Assembly (NCBI RefSeq): GCF_023276355.1
Contig: NZ_JALLPL010000002.1
Coordinates: 186,001-250,000, forward strand
Direction: 5' to 3'
Source: Haloplanus sp. XH21
Lineage (GTDB): Archaea; Halobacteriota; Halobacteria; Halobacteriales; Haloferacaceae
DNA length: 64,000 nt
Shown here: in pieces, positions 8,451 through 15,212 of the stretch
Layout: the number at the start of each line of letters is the position of its first letter
Position numbering within the stretch: the stretch's first letter is position 1
The notes under the pieces: generated by a model
Database searches by the model: none
The model's input: the letters and a program-made list of their open reading frames with translations, nothing else
What the model was told of the DNA's origin: nothing
Program-made: the position numbers and the translations under genes

Positions 8451-8933
8451 AGTTCGATCATTGATTCACTGATTCATAAATCTACGCCAGACATCTAATC
8501 CCGCTCTGGCAATTCTAAAGTTCCGTATTCCGTGGTATAAACCGCTAACAGGCGATTTGGGTGTTGTATTTGATGGAAATCAAAGAATCACTGATTCATT
8601 GATTCAACACATCCTGGAACCCCGCTTTGCTGGTTCCTCGTGGAATGGTGGTTGCTACTGGCAGTTACTGAATTAGTGACTCTGTGCTTCTCGGAGTAGG
8701 TAATTCATTGAATCCCTATCTCTTGGATTCACTGATTCATTGATTCACTGACTCCATGACTCGCCACATCCTATTGGATTCCAAGAATCAAGTACTCCTT
8801 AACTCCCTGATTTATGACTTCACTGATTCACAGATTCTGTGAATCAGTGAATCAATGTCCGGGCCATCTCGAGCATTTACTGGGGTAATGGATGAAACTA
8901 ATCGAAGGTGTCACTGACGGTTGAGGGTCTCGA
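8451..8933. repeat. GATTCA-repeat region and palindrome: candidate parS and parA operator
   Basis: No gene here. Runs of the octamer TGATTCA(C/T), partly tandem, occur at 8458-8477, 8585-8607 and 8724-8758, with looser copies at 8702-8711 and 8776-8791. A perfect palindrome fills 8821-8849, with 14-base arms (CACTGATTCACAGA) around one central T, and is followed by further GAATCA copies. The repeats are directly upstream of parA, where partition complexes usually bind. Part of this block is copied at 13917-13976. Confidence 0.7.
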
Positions 8934-9464
8934 TCACGTGATCTCTGCAATCAGTTCAAAGCCATCTTTGAACGTGATTTGCCCGTCGAACCCATGAGCT
9001 TCGATTGCAGTGACAACGCCGTTCCCTGCATCGTCATCCGTCGTGAGGACACAGATAGACGCGGCCTTCCCGCTCTCTAAGAGGCGGGCTGCGACGCCAC
9101 CAAGCGCGGTATCCGCTTTCTCGATGTTGTCCTCCGGGCGATTCGACTCACGTGCAATGAAGCCACGCACACCGTCCATAACGCTAGATACCGTCGGATT
9201 CGTGTAATCTAACTCGTCAGCGACGGTTACCCATCCAGTATCAATCGCACTGTTAATCGGTGTCTGGCCGGGCGTACTGCGGTCTGGCGCACCGCCAAGT
9301 TCCTCATACACCCGCTGCGGAATCACAAATGTAATCTCGTTCCGCCGGGCGAACCGTTCCAGCGCTGTATACTTGTTCCGCTGTTGGCGGCCACAGGCAA
9401 TGAAAACGCCTGAATCAGCAATCCATACCGCGTTCTCAGGTATCGACTCGGTCGTCCCTTGCAT
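8934..9464 (-). CDS. PIN-like domain protein (toxin candidate)
   Basis: A 176-residue protein with PIN-like features: an N-terminal strand ending in an acidic residue (WIADSGVF, Asp17), then EKADTALGGVA and a late LTTDDDAGNG acidic cluster, which could form the metal site of an RNase. It is encoded 14 bases after the HTH gene at 9479 on the minus strand. A second HTH plus PIN-like pair sits divergently at 10700-11895, so this is one of two related modules. Most likely it is the nuclease half of a toxin-antitoxin system; target RNA unknown. Confidence 0.7.
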   Translation of the reverse strand: MQGTTESIPENAVWIADSGVFIACGRQQRNKYTALERFARRNEITFVIPQRVYEELGGAPDRSTPGQTPINSAIDTGWVTVADELDYTNPTVSSVMDGVRGFIARESNRPEDNIEKADTALGGVAARLLESGKAASICVLTTDDDAGNGVVTAIEAHGFDGQITFKDGFELIAEIT

Positions 9465-9478
9465 GTATGAGAGAATTC

Positions 9479-10072
9479 CTACGCTTCCTCGTCGACCGGC
9501 TTGTCACGCGCATTCCGAATTTGGTCGAAATATGGATCGTACTCCCGCATGTCGAGAATCACCTCGCGGAGTGCCTGGAGTACCGCAATCCCGAACGCAG
9601 GTTGAAGGTTGAGTTCGCGCGCTGCGAGGCGTTCGGTCATGCCGCCCTCCACGTACGGAATCGCGTACGTAAGCGCTGCAGCGAGCTTGCCCATGCCATG
9701 CTTCTCGATCAGCAGGTCGAGATCCTGATCCTGGGGCGACCGGCCGATTGCCTCGACGAGCGTGGGCGTGATCGTGTACGTGTCGCCATCGAGGTTTGCA
9801 GTGAGGGTGATCGGGATGGCCGTGTAGGTGTGCGTTTTTTGCGTTTCATCCCGCGTGAGTACCCCGAGATCAACGAGTGTCCCCGTATCCGCATACGCGG
9901 TCGTGCGGGGCGTGTCGATGTCGGCGACGATTTCATCAATCGTCACTTCGCCTTCACGGAGAATATACGTGTAGAGGCGAGCGAGCCGTGGCTCTTCGAG
10001 TAGCTGTGCCACTGACATGAGGCCATTAATGGCGCGTTCGGGGTCCCCCGTCGCTTTCGACATACAATACAT
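9479..10072 (-). CDS. HTH regulator of the DUF7437-like type (antitoxin candidate)
   Basis: About 194-197 residues, with two winged-helix-like blocks: LARLYTYILREGEVTIDEIV...TTAYADTGTLVDLGVL near the N-terminus and GGMTERLAARELNLQPAFG near the C-terminus. It belongs to a haloarchaeal family I recall as DUF7437 (number uncertain). The gene at 10700 is a paralogue. The frame is open far upstream to 10546, but residues coded there derive from a broken integrase, so starts at 10072 (MYCMSK) or 10063 (MSKATG) are preferred. It immediately precedes a PIN-like gene, so it is probably its regulator and antitoxin. Confidence 0.7.
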   Translation of the reverse strand: MYCMSKATGDPERAINGLMSVAQLLEEPRLARLYTYILREGEVTIDEIVADIDTPRTTAYADTGTLVDLGVLTRDETQKTHTYTAIPITLTANLDGDTYTITPTLVEAIGRSPQDQDLDLLIEKHGMGKLAAALTYAIPYVEGGMTERLAARELNLQPAFGIAVLQALREVILDMREYDPYFDQIRNARDKPVDEEA

Positions 10073-10099
10073 AATTCGTGTACTGAGTAATAACGCTTG

Positions 10100-10546
10100 G
10101 GTTGCGACCGAAGTCGGAGGCGTCCAAGTATCGCTTTTCGCTTGGTTCGAATGCAGCAGCCAGCTGCTCGCGCATATACTCCCGGCGGAGCGCCCGGGCC
10201 CGCGAATCCGAGAGATAGTCTGCAGGACGACGTCGGCGCTCGCGCTTCCCTGTTCGGCAGCGATCTCGTCGAGACTCCCGAGGACAACGTCGAGCGATGC
10301 AGAGTACGCATCGTACCAGTACCGCCGCCCCATCTTCGGCGCCGGTATCACTCCGCCGATCTCGTCGGGCAGCCCCGCACGGTTAGCGAGCTGTGAAAAT
10401 CGGTTCCAGATCGTCCACTGTGAAATTGACCCTCCCGAGGTATGAGGTGACGGAAACAGGTAGCCGTCCCAGTCGTTGTGGTCGGTGAACGTCGCGAGTC
10501 GGTCCTCGACGACATCCCGAGTACCGGCATCGTGATTAACCAACAC
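10100..10546 (-). pseudogene. Frameshifted tyrosine-recombinase remnant
   Basis: The minus strand codes WDGYLFPSPHTSGGSIS, then QLANRAGLPDE and KMGRRYWYDAYSASLD, which resemble the C-terminal catalytic half of haloarchaeal phage-type integrases. Near 10220 the frame slips by one base, after which DYLSDSRARALRREYMREQ continues in another frame. The N-terminal half is missing. The fragment begins inside inverted repeat copy C and runs in frame into the HTH gene, making a misleading long ORF. Confidence 0.65.
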
Positions 10547-10576
10547 TAACCTGGACTGAACGAATTTGTTGGTTAA
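10536..10576. promoter_or_regulatory. Dispersed inverted repeat, copy C
   Basis: TTAACCAACA at 10536-10545 and TGTTGGTTAA at 10567-10576, 21-nt spacer. It lies between the integrase remnant (minus strand) and the plus-strand HTH/PIN module. Confidence 0.85.
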
Positions 10577-10659
10577 TATGACGGTCTCCCGGGGCCGCGG
10601 CGAAGAGTCCCTACAAAATCAGTACCTCGTTTGTGAACACTACAACGCTCCATTCCGTG

Positions 10660-10699
10660 GCAAACGTTTATGGTTTCTAGTTTCGTAACTCTATACAAG
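10660..10699 (+). promoter_or_regulatory. TATA-like promoter of the plus-strand HTH/PIN module
   Basis: The sequence cgtttatgg at about 10664-10672 lies roughly 30 bases before the ATG at 10700, as expected for a leaderless transcript. Confidence 0.4.
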
Positions 10700-11323
10700 A
10701 TGAACTACGATACAGAACACGTGCGGAACGCGGGGGACACTCCGGGGATGATCACCGGAATCCCGACATTCGCAGAATTACTCGAGAACCCACCTCTCGC
10801 TAGCCTCTATACATCGATTCGGCGGTCAGCGACTGCCACGGGGCCTGAACTCGTCGAAACAACGACCGTCTCGAAAAAGACGGTGTACGACTATCTCCAT
10901 AAGCTGGAGGAAGCCGGCCTAATCAGCAAGGTTGGCGACGATGCCGGGACTGCTGTATACACCGCTGAAGAGTTTGAACTGACATTGACGGTTCGCGAGA
11001 CGGAAGTCTCGATCACTCCCGAACTTATCGAGGTGATCGCACAGAAGAACGAGTATCCCGCGATCAAACGGATTCTCGAAGATCACGGTATCGTCACGTT
11101 CGCGCTCGCATACGATCTCGTGAAAGCACACAGTGAGGGGGATGTCACAATCCGGCAGATCGCGAGCCTCACAGACCTTTCGCCTGGAACTGCGTATGAT
11201 CTCGTCGAAGCGCTCTATTCGATTCTCGGTCTCGGTGACGATGAGTCATCCCCGACGACGTATACTCCGGATGATTTCGACGAGGACGAAGGCAACCTCC
11301 TCGAGGAATTTGCCGACAAGTAG
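10700..11323 (+). CDS. HTH regulator of the DUF7437-like type, second copy
   Basis: A 207-residue paralogue of the 9479-10072 product, sharing the order FAELLENPPLASLYTSI, an HTH (TTVSKKTVYDYLHKLEEAGL), a beta-hairpin wing, and a second HTH (DVTIRQIASLTDLSPGTAYD). The ATG at 10700 is preferred over 10670 because a TATA-like box lies about 28 bases upstream of it. A PIN-like gene follows after 8 bases. Divergent placement against the first pair suggests an inverted duplication or two independent acquisitions. The expected role is DNA-binding antitoxin and autoregulator. Confidence 0.7.
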   Translation: MNYDTEHVRNAGDTPGMITGIPTFAELLENPPLASLYTSIRRSATATGPELVETTTVSKKTVYDYLHKLEEAGLISKVGDDAGTAVYTAEEFELTLTVRETEVSITPELIEVIAQKNEYPAIKRILEDHGIVTFALAYDLVKAHSEGDVTIRQIASLTDLSPGTAYDLVEALYSILGLGDDESSPTTYTPDDFDEDEGNLLEEFADK

Positions 11324-11331
11324 ACCGAATA

Positions 11332-11895
11332 ATGGGGATGTACACTGCGAATATTGCGGATACAGTGATGTTTCGGAATTTAGGGAAGCATCCCAGTCCG
11401 TGCTTACAGTCACTCAAGAGTGCCGTTGAGGAAGCCGGAACAGAGATTTGGGTGCCAGCCGCGGTCTACCACGAACTAGCGGACAGTGGGAGTGCCGACT
11501 CACCGACGAATCCGTACCTCGATGCGGCTGTCGAAGAGGGGTGGCTTCGGGTAGCCACACCGCTACCAGGTGATCGCACAAAGGGGTTCGATAGTAGTGC
11601 TGGGCCTGTTGAGAAAGCGCGGTTCGTTGCAGATGGGTTTCTTAATCAGCAGAGCAAGTATCCAGAGACCAACAACTGGCAGGATGCAGCGTTGGTCGCG
11701 TTGGCAGTTCGATTGTTCGATGCGAATGCTCGAATCCGTGTGATTACCCACACAGCGGACGAAAATCTGGCAAAGGCGTGCGCTCGTATCCCTCCCGAAT
11801 TCGGGTACTACGATATCAAGTCCCGATACTACAACCCGCCTCAGACAGCAAAATCTGAGTTTCCAACCGTTGACCAGCTCACGTGGAGTGGGTAG
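11332..11895 (+). CDS. PIN-like domain protein, second copy (toxin candidate)
   Basis: A 187-residue protein arranged like the 8934-9464 product: an early strand with Asp10 (ANIADTVMF), IWVPAAVYHELA, NNWQDAALVALAV with a conserved Asp, and a late THTADENLAK segment. These could be the acidic residues of a PIN nuclease, though the first strand is less canonical than in VapC. It starts 8 bases after the HTH gene. Overall similarity to the first PIN-like protein is low, so the two pairs, if homologous, are old paralogues. Confidence 0.65.
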   Translation: MGMYTANIADTVMFRNLGKHPSPCLQSLKSAVEEAGTEIWVPAAVYHELADSGSADSPTNPYLDAAVEEGWLRVATPLPGDRTKGFDSSAGPVEKARFVADGFLNQQSKYPETNNWQDAALVALAVRLFDANARIRVITHTADENLAKACARIPPEFGYYDIKSRYYNPPQTAKSEFPTVDQLTWSG

Positions 11896-11939
11896 AGAAA
11901 GTTGTGGTGACAGCTTCGGTGGCCAACCAACGAGAGGGG

Positions 11940-12094
11940 GTCCTCTCCGTCGAGATCATCAATCAGCGTGGGCGTCTTTGATGACTTCGAGCCAGTGGGT
12001 GCTGTCGAGACGAATGCAGTCGAGGTCGAGAGCGAGTTCGGAACGGAGTGATGCCGGTCACTCCCCTGGGCACAAAGTTCCTCTTTGCGTGCTA
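11940..12094 (+). pseudogene. Remnant of an AbrB/VapC pair
   Basis: Bases 11943-12058 are closely similar to 14291-14407 of the intact vapB gene (LSVEI.HQR, FDDFEPV and ESEFG parts are recognisable, with frame breaks). The next bases, 12050-12094, match the start of vapC (MPV, then a disrupted LLDTNVLFA) and end in a stop. Only the 3' end of the antitoxin and the first codons of the toxin remain. Confidence 0.65.
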
Positions 12095-12535
12095 CTAGGG
12101 ATAGAGACAGTCAGCGAGATCTTCATCTGGACGAATGAAGGCTACAATCTCTGCAGTGATATCAAACCGTGCCGGGAATGCGTCCGCTGCCGAGATCGGC
12201 TCGTCAATCTCGCTGATGTCCATAACCGGTTTTGACCGCTCGGTTTCGAACTCCATCTACTCGTACGGCAACAACAAGAAAACCGCGCTCTCGGCATCTA
12301 CACCACCCCCTATGAGCTTCTTCGCCGGACAGTTCCCAGCCTCACCGATAATGTGGAAGCCGTCATCGAAATACGCGACATCGGCACGACCGTTCGAGTA
12401 CCGCCGTTCGAAACACGTGTACGCTATCTCTCGGTCGATAACTCGCCACTCGTCCTGCTCCCACTCCTCAAGCGGACGGGCAACATCGTGCCCGAACTCG
12501 TAGAGAAAATCCGCAAGCACGACCTTCAAACTTGG
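12095..12535 (-). pseudogene. Truncated unknown gene with an in-frame stop
   Basis: The minus strand codes PSLKVVLADFLYEFGHDVA, then WRVIDREIAYTCFERRY, FDDGFHIIGEAGNCPAKKL and AVFLLLPYE. A TAG stop (12257-12259) is followed in the same frame by MEFETERSKPV, then EIVAFIRPDEDLADCLYP. The 5' end stops at the left edge of a TnpB element near 12541, so the insertion probably removed the start. I do not recognise the family. Either this is one broken gene, or the last 52 codons are a separate small ORF. Confidence 0.5.
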
Positions 12536-12637
12536 TAGTAAGGCGGATTCCCCGCCCCACCGTGGGCGGGGAGGAAGCCGACGCCCGCTGCCACAAACCC
12601 ACCAACTATTAAGTACCTTTACCATCTATTGAAACTC

Positions 12638-13855
12638 GTGGCGGACGACTATCTGAGACGCACCGCAATCACCCGCCCCATCCTCACCCACGAGCAGAAG
12701 CAACTGCTCGATGCCACCATCAGCGAATGGCAAACTGCCTGCAACACCAGCAGCCAGATCGGATGGGAACACGGTGAAACGCGGAAAACGTACCTCCAAG
12801 ACCTCGCCTACGACGCAGTACTGGAGGAGACGCGTCTCGGGAGTCAGCACGCAATCCTCGCCACCCACCAGGCCGCAGCCGCACTCTCCGGCGTCGAAGA
12901 AATCAACGAACTGGACGAGGAGTACAAGACATCACGTCCGGAGTTCACCGCCGAGACAGTGAAATACGACACCCGGACGATGACGATATTCGACGACGGA
13001 ACAGTCTCACTCGCAACGGTTGAGGACCGTATTCGGTGCGATCTCGCGTTGCCCGACGACGAAGATGGCTACCAACACCAGTACCTCAACGATGAGGACT
13101 GGGAGGTTACCGAATCCACGCTTTCTCGGCGTGATGGCGACTACTACCTGCATCTCGGCTTTCGCAAACCGAAGCCCGAGAAACAGGTCGAACAACAGGG
13201 CGACGACGAGGACAAGACAGTTCTCGGCGTTGACCTCGGTATCGTCAACATTGCCACCACCAGTACGGCGTACTTCGCGTCCGGCAGGGAACTTCGACAC
13301 CGCCATCGGGAATTCGAGCGGATACGTGGCAACCTCCAACAGACTGGTACACAATCCGCACATCGGACGATTCAGCAGATGAGCGGTAGGGAATCCCGAT
13401 ACGTTCGAGACGTCCTCCACCGCGTGGCCAACGACATCATCGAGGAAGCACTGGAGCATAACTGCGAGTACATCACCTTTGAGAACCTGAGACACATCAG
13501 GGAACGTGCGCCGCCGGTGAAAGAGTTCCACCAGTGGGCGCACCGCCAGCTCGTTGACCTCGTGGAGTACAAGGCTGACGCGGAAGGCATCAGTGTTGAG
13601 TACGTTGATCCGGAGAACACGAGTCGGCGGTGTCCCGAGTGTGGCCACACTAGCGAAGGCAATCGCGTCAGGCAGGCGGAGTTCGAGTGCGAGAAGTGTG
13701 GTGCGACAGCGAATGCGGACTATGTTGGAGCGAAAAATGTTGGATGGCGGTACGTCCGTCGCGGCCTACAGTCGTCGCGGCGGACGGGCGACAGTCAACT
13801 CGCCCTGAAGTCAGGAACAGTGACGCCGAACCGGGGATTCGTCCCGTCCGACTAA
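12638..13855 (+). CDS. tnpB: TnpB RNA-guided nuclease (405 aa)
   Basis: An IS605 OrfB family protein with RuvC-like residues: Asp in LGVDLGIVNIATTS, Glu in YITFENLRHIRERA, and Asp in ANADYVGAKN. A zinc ribbon (CPECG...CEKCG) sits between the last two. TnpB proteins cleave DNA guided by an RNA made from the element's right end. The start at 12638 (GTG) is chosen over the TTG at 12629. The C-terminal 45 residues after the RuvC core are basic and variable. The catalytic set looks intact. Confidence 0.88.
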   Translation: MADDYLRRTAITRPILTHEQKQLLDATISEWQTACNTSSQIGWEHGETRKTYLQDLAYDAVLEETRLGSQHAILATHQAAAALSGVEEINELDEEYKTSRPEFTAETVKYDTRTMTIFDDGTVSLATVEDRIRCDLALPDDEDGYQHQYLNDEDWEVTESTLSRRDGDYYLHLGFRKPKPEKQVEQQGDDEDKTVLGVDLGIVNIATTSTAYFASGRELRHRHREFERIRGNLQQTGTQSAHRTIQQMSGRESRYVRDVLHRVANDIIEEALEHNCEYITFENLRHIRERAPPVKEFHQWAHRQLVDLVEYKADAEGISVEYVDPENTSRRCPECGHTSEGNRVRQAEFECEKCGATANADYVGAKNVGWRYVRRGLQSSRRTGDSQLALKSGTVTPNRGFVPSD

Positions 13856-13918
13856 CCACAGTCGGGAGAGGCCGAGTTCACTGACAAGCCCCGCGCCACC
13901 GTGCGCGGGGCAGTTGAC
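13856..13918 (+). ncRNA. Predicted omegaRNA region of the first TnpB element
   Basis: The short noncoding right end after tnpB ends in a GC-rich hairpin (13889-13910). In studied TnpB elements the guide RNA scaffold overlaps the tnpB 3' end and reads into the flank, so the guide would begin at about 13917-13919. This is inferred from family behaviour, not shown by the sequence. Confidence 0.4.
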
Positions 13919-13976
13919 TGATTCACAGATTCATTGACTCACTGATTTGGACTATCTCGAGCATCTACTGGGGTCT
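13917..13976 (+). repeat. Displaced partial copy of the par repeat block
   Basis: ACTGATTCACAGATTC at 13917-13932 is identical to 8822-8837, and ATCTCGAGCAT(C/T)TACTGGGG at about 13954-13973 matches the stretch near 8867-8883. The block contains further TGACTCACTGATT repeats. Confidence 0.65.
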
Positions 13977-14159
13977 GTAACTGTTTTCGTCTGTCCACAA
14001 TCGTGATCTGTGTGTCGTCGGTCGATGCTGCCCAACACGCATCAACTCCTTTGTCGGCTGGGATATCGCCATCTCGAGCGATGGATGTCGAGGTCGCGGT
14101 CACATTCCCTTTCCACATGTAGAGAAACATGTATGGTGCGGGAGCCAGTACGCGTAGGT

Positions 14160-14405
14160 ATGGCAACTGAAGAAGGCCCTGAGGAAACGAAGGTGAGCGA
14201 CCGGGGAATGGTGACAATCCCTGCCGATCTCCGTCGGCGTCTCGACATCGAACCGGGGGACAAGCTTCGGTGGACCACCGACGAAGAAGGGAACCTCTCC
14301 GTCGAAATCGTCCATCAGCGTGAGGGGGTCTTCGACGACTTCGAGCCAGTGGATGTTGGTGAGACGAATGCAGTCGAAGTCGAGAGCGAGTTCGGGGCGG
14401 AGTGA
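14160..14405 (+). CDS. vapB: AbrB/SpoVT-type antitoxin
   Basis: An 81-residue swapped-hairpin DNA-binding protein: KVSDRGMVTIPADLRRRLDI, GDKLRWTTDEEGNLSVEI, then an acidic tail that would bind and inhibit the toxin. It overlaps the following PIN toxin gene by one base (TGATG), so the pair is translationally coupled. The start at 14160 follows a TATA-like stretch near 14130 and a pair of ACATGT palindromes (14115-14120 and 14127-14132), which may be the operator. Confidence 0.85.
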   Translation: MATEEGPEETKVSDRGMVTIPADLRRRLDIEPGDKLRWTTDEEGNLSVEIVHQREGVFDDFEPVDVGETNAVEVESEFGAE

Positions 14406-14833
14406 TGCCGGTTGCCCTCCTAGATACCAACGTCCTCTTCGCCAGTGCAAGCGCCCGCGACGACTACCATAACCGCGCTCAGGAGATTGTCCGAGGTATC
14501 GACCACGGCGACCTCCCGGATGTTATGGTGACGAACTACGTCGTCGCGGAAACGCTGAACCTTACTGGCGAGAAACTCGGACCAGACGCCGCGAACGAGA
14601 TGCTAAATCGGCTCATCGAGGGCGCTCACTTCGAGATTGACCACGCACCGAAAACGGATTTCAACGCTGCTCAGGCCCTCTTCCGCCGGTACTTGGAGCT
14701 CTCATTCGTCGATTCGACTATTGCAGCATATATGGAACGGGAAGGTATCGAGTACCTCTACTCGTTCGACGATGATTTCGACGCCCTTGACGGCGTCACG
14801 CGGCTGGACACTGCGGATAATCCATTCAACTGA
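14405..14833 (+). CDS. vapC: VapC-type PIN domain toxin
   Basis: A 142-residue PIN ribonuclease. LLDTNVLFASAS carries Asp7, YVVAETLNL the Glu, and ELSFVDSTIAAYMER plus YLYSFDDDFDAL the C-terminal acidic residues. All four expected acidic positions appear present, so it is probably active. It is coupled to the AbrB gene just upstream. A decayed sibling of this pair lies at 11940-12094, showing that the locus has been duplicated. Confidence 0.85.
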   Translation: MPVALLDTNVLFASASARDDYHNRAQEIVRGIDHGDLPDVMVTNYVVAETLNLTGEKLGPDAANEMLNRLIEGAHFEIDHAPKTDFNAAQALFRRYLELSFVDSTIAAYMEREGIEYLYSFDDDFDALDGVTRLDTADNPFN

Positions 14834-15185
14834 GGTGAATCGCCGGGGTCACCACCCGAGATGTTCGGTTTGTACCGTCTGTAGAGGCGTTATTCGCAGG
14901 TCGATCCAACCGAACAGCATTTGCCCAGCCTGATCGATCGACGGTGATCACGCCAAGTGCCTCGAGCGTATCGCCGGCGGCATTCACACTACTCAACCCT
15001 TTCCCCGTCACTCGGTGGAGTTCTCGATTCGTGAACCCTCGCTCTGGATTGTCGACGAGAAGATGCAGAATATCGGCGGTTGCCCCGTATCGGAATGCAT
15101 CCGTATCACCGAGTGGGACGGGGAGCCGAACGTACGAACCCTCTGTTGGCCCTTCTCACCGAACCGTCTCGCTGTTCATGACTGT
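14826..15185 (-). pseudogene. Frameshifted HTH gene of the HTH-nucleotidyltransferase type
   Basis: The minus strand reads MNSETVR, stop, then in another frame GSYVRLPVPLGDTDAFRYGA, ILHLLVDNPERGFTNRELHR and VTGKGLSSVNAAGDTLEALG, the N-terminal winged helix of a haloarchaeal HTH plus minimal-nucleotidyltransferase protein. The nucleotidyltransferase domain is absent: after VDRSGWANAVRLDR the sequence diverges and ends. One frameshift and a 3' truncation make it nonfunctional. Confidence 0.6.
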
Positions 15186-15212
15186 TCTAATGGTTCAAAG
15201 CAACAAACCGTT

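Larger units (their letters stand above)
12541..13918 (+). mobile_element. IS1341-type (TnpB-only) element
   Basis: A tnpB gene flanked by matching subterminal hairpins: CCCCGCCC/GGGCGGGG at 12550-12571 on the left and CCCCGCGC/GCGCGGGG at 13889-13910 on the right. No tnpA is present, so it would move only with help from another element. The right edge is placed at about 13916 because homology to the par region at 8822 begins at 13917. Confidence 0.75.

Noticed and set aside
8458-8857. CRISPR array
   Set aside because: The GATTCA repeats are short and irregular with no spacer-sized unique sequences and no cas genes nearby.
12257-12259. TAG read as pyrrolysine
   Set aside because: No pyl genes are seen, the group is not known for pyrrolysine use, and the gene is already truncated by an IS.
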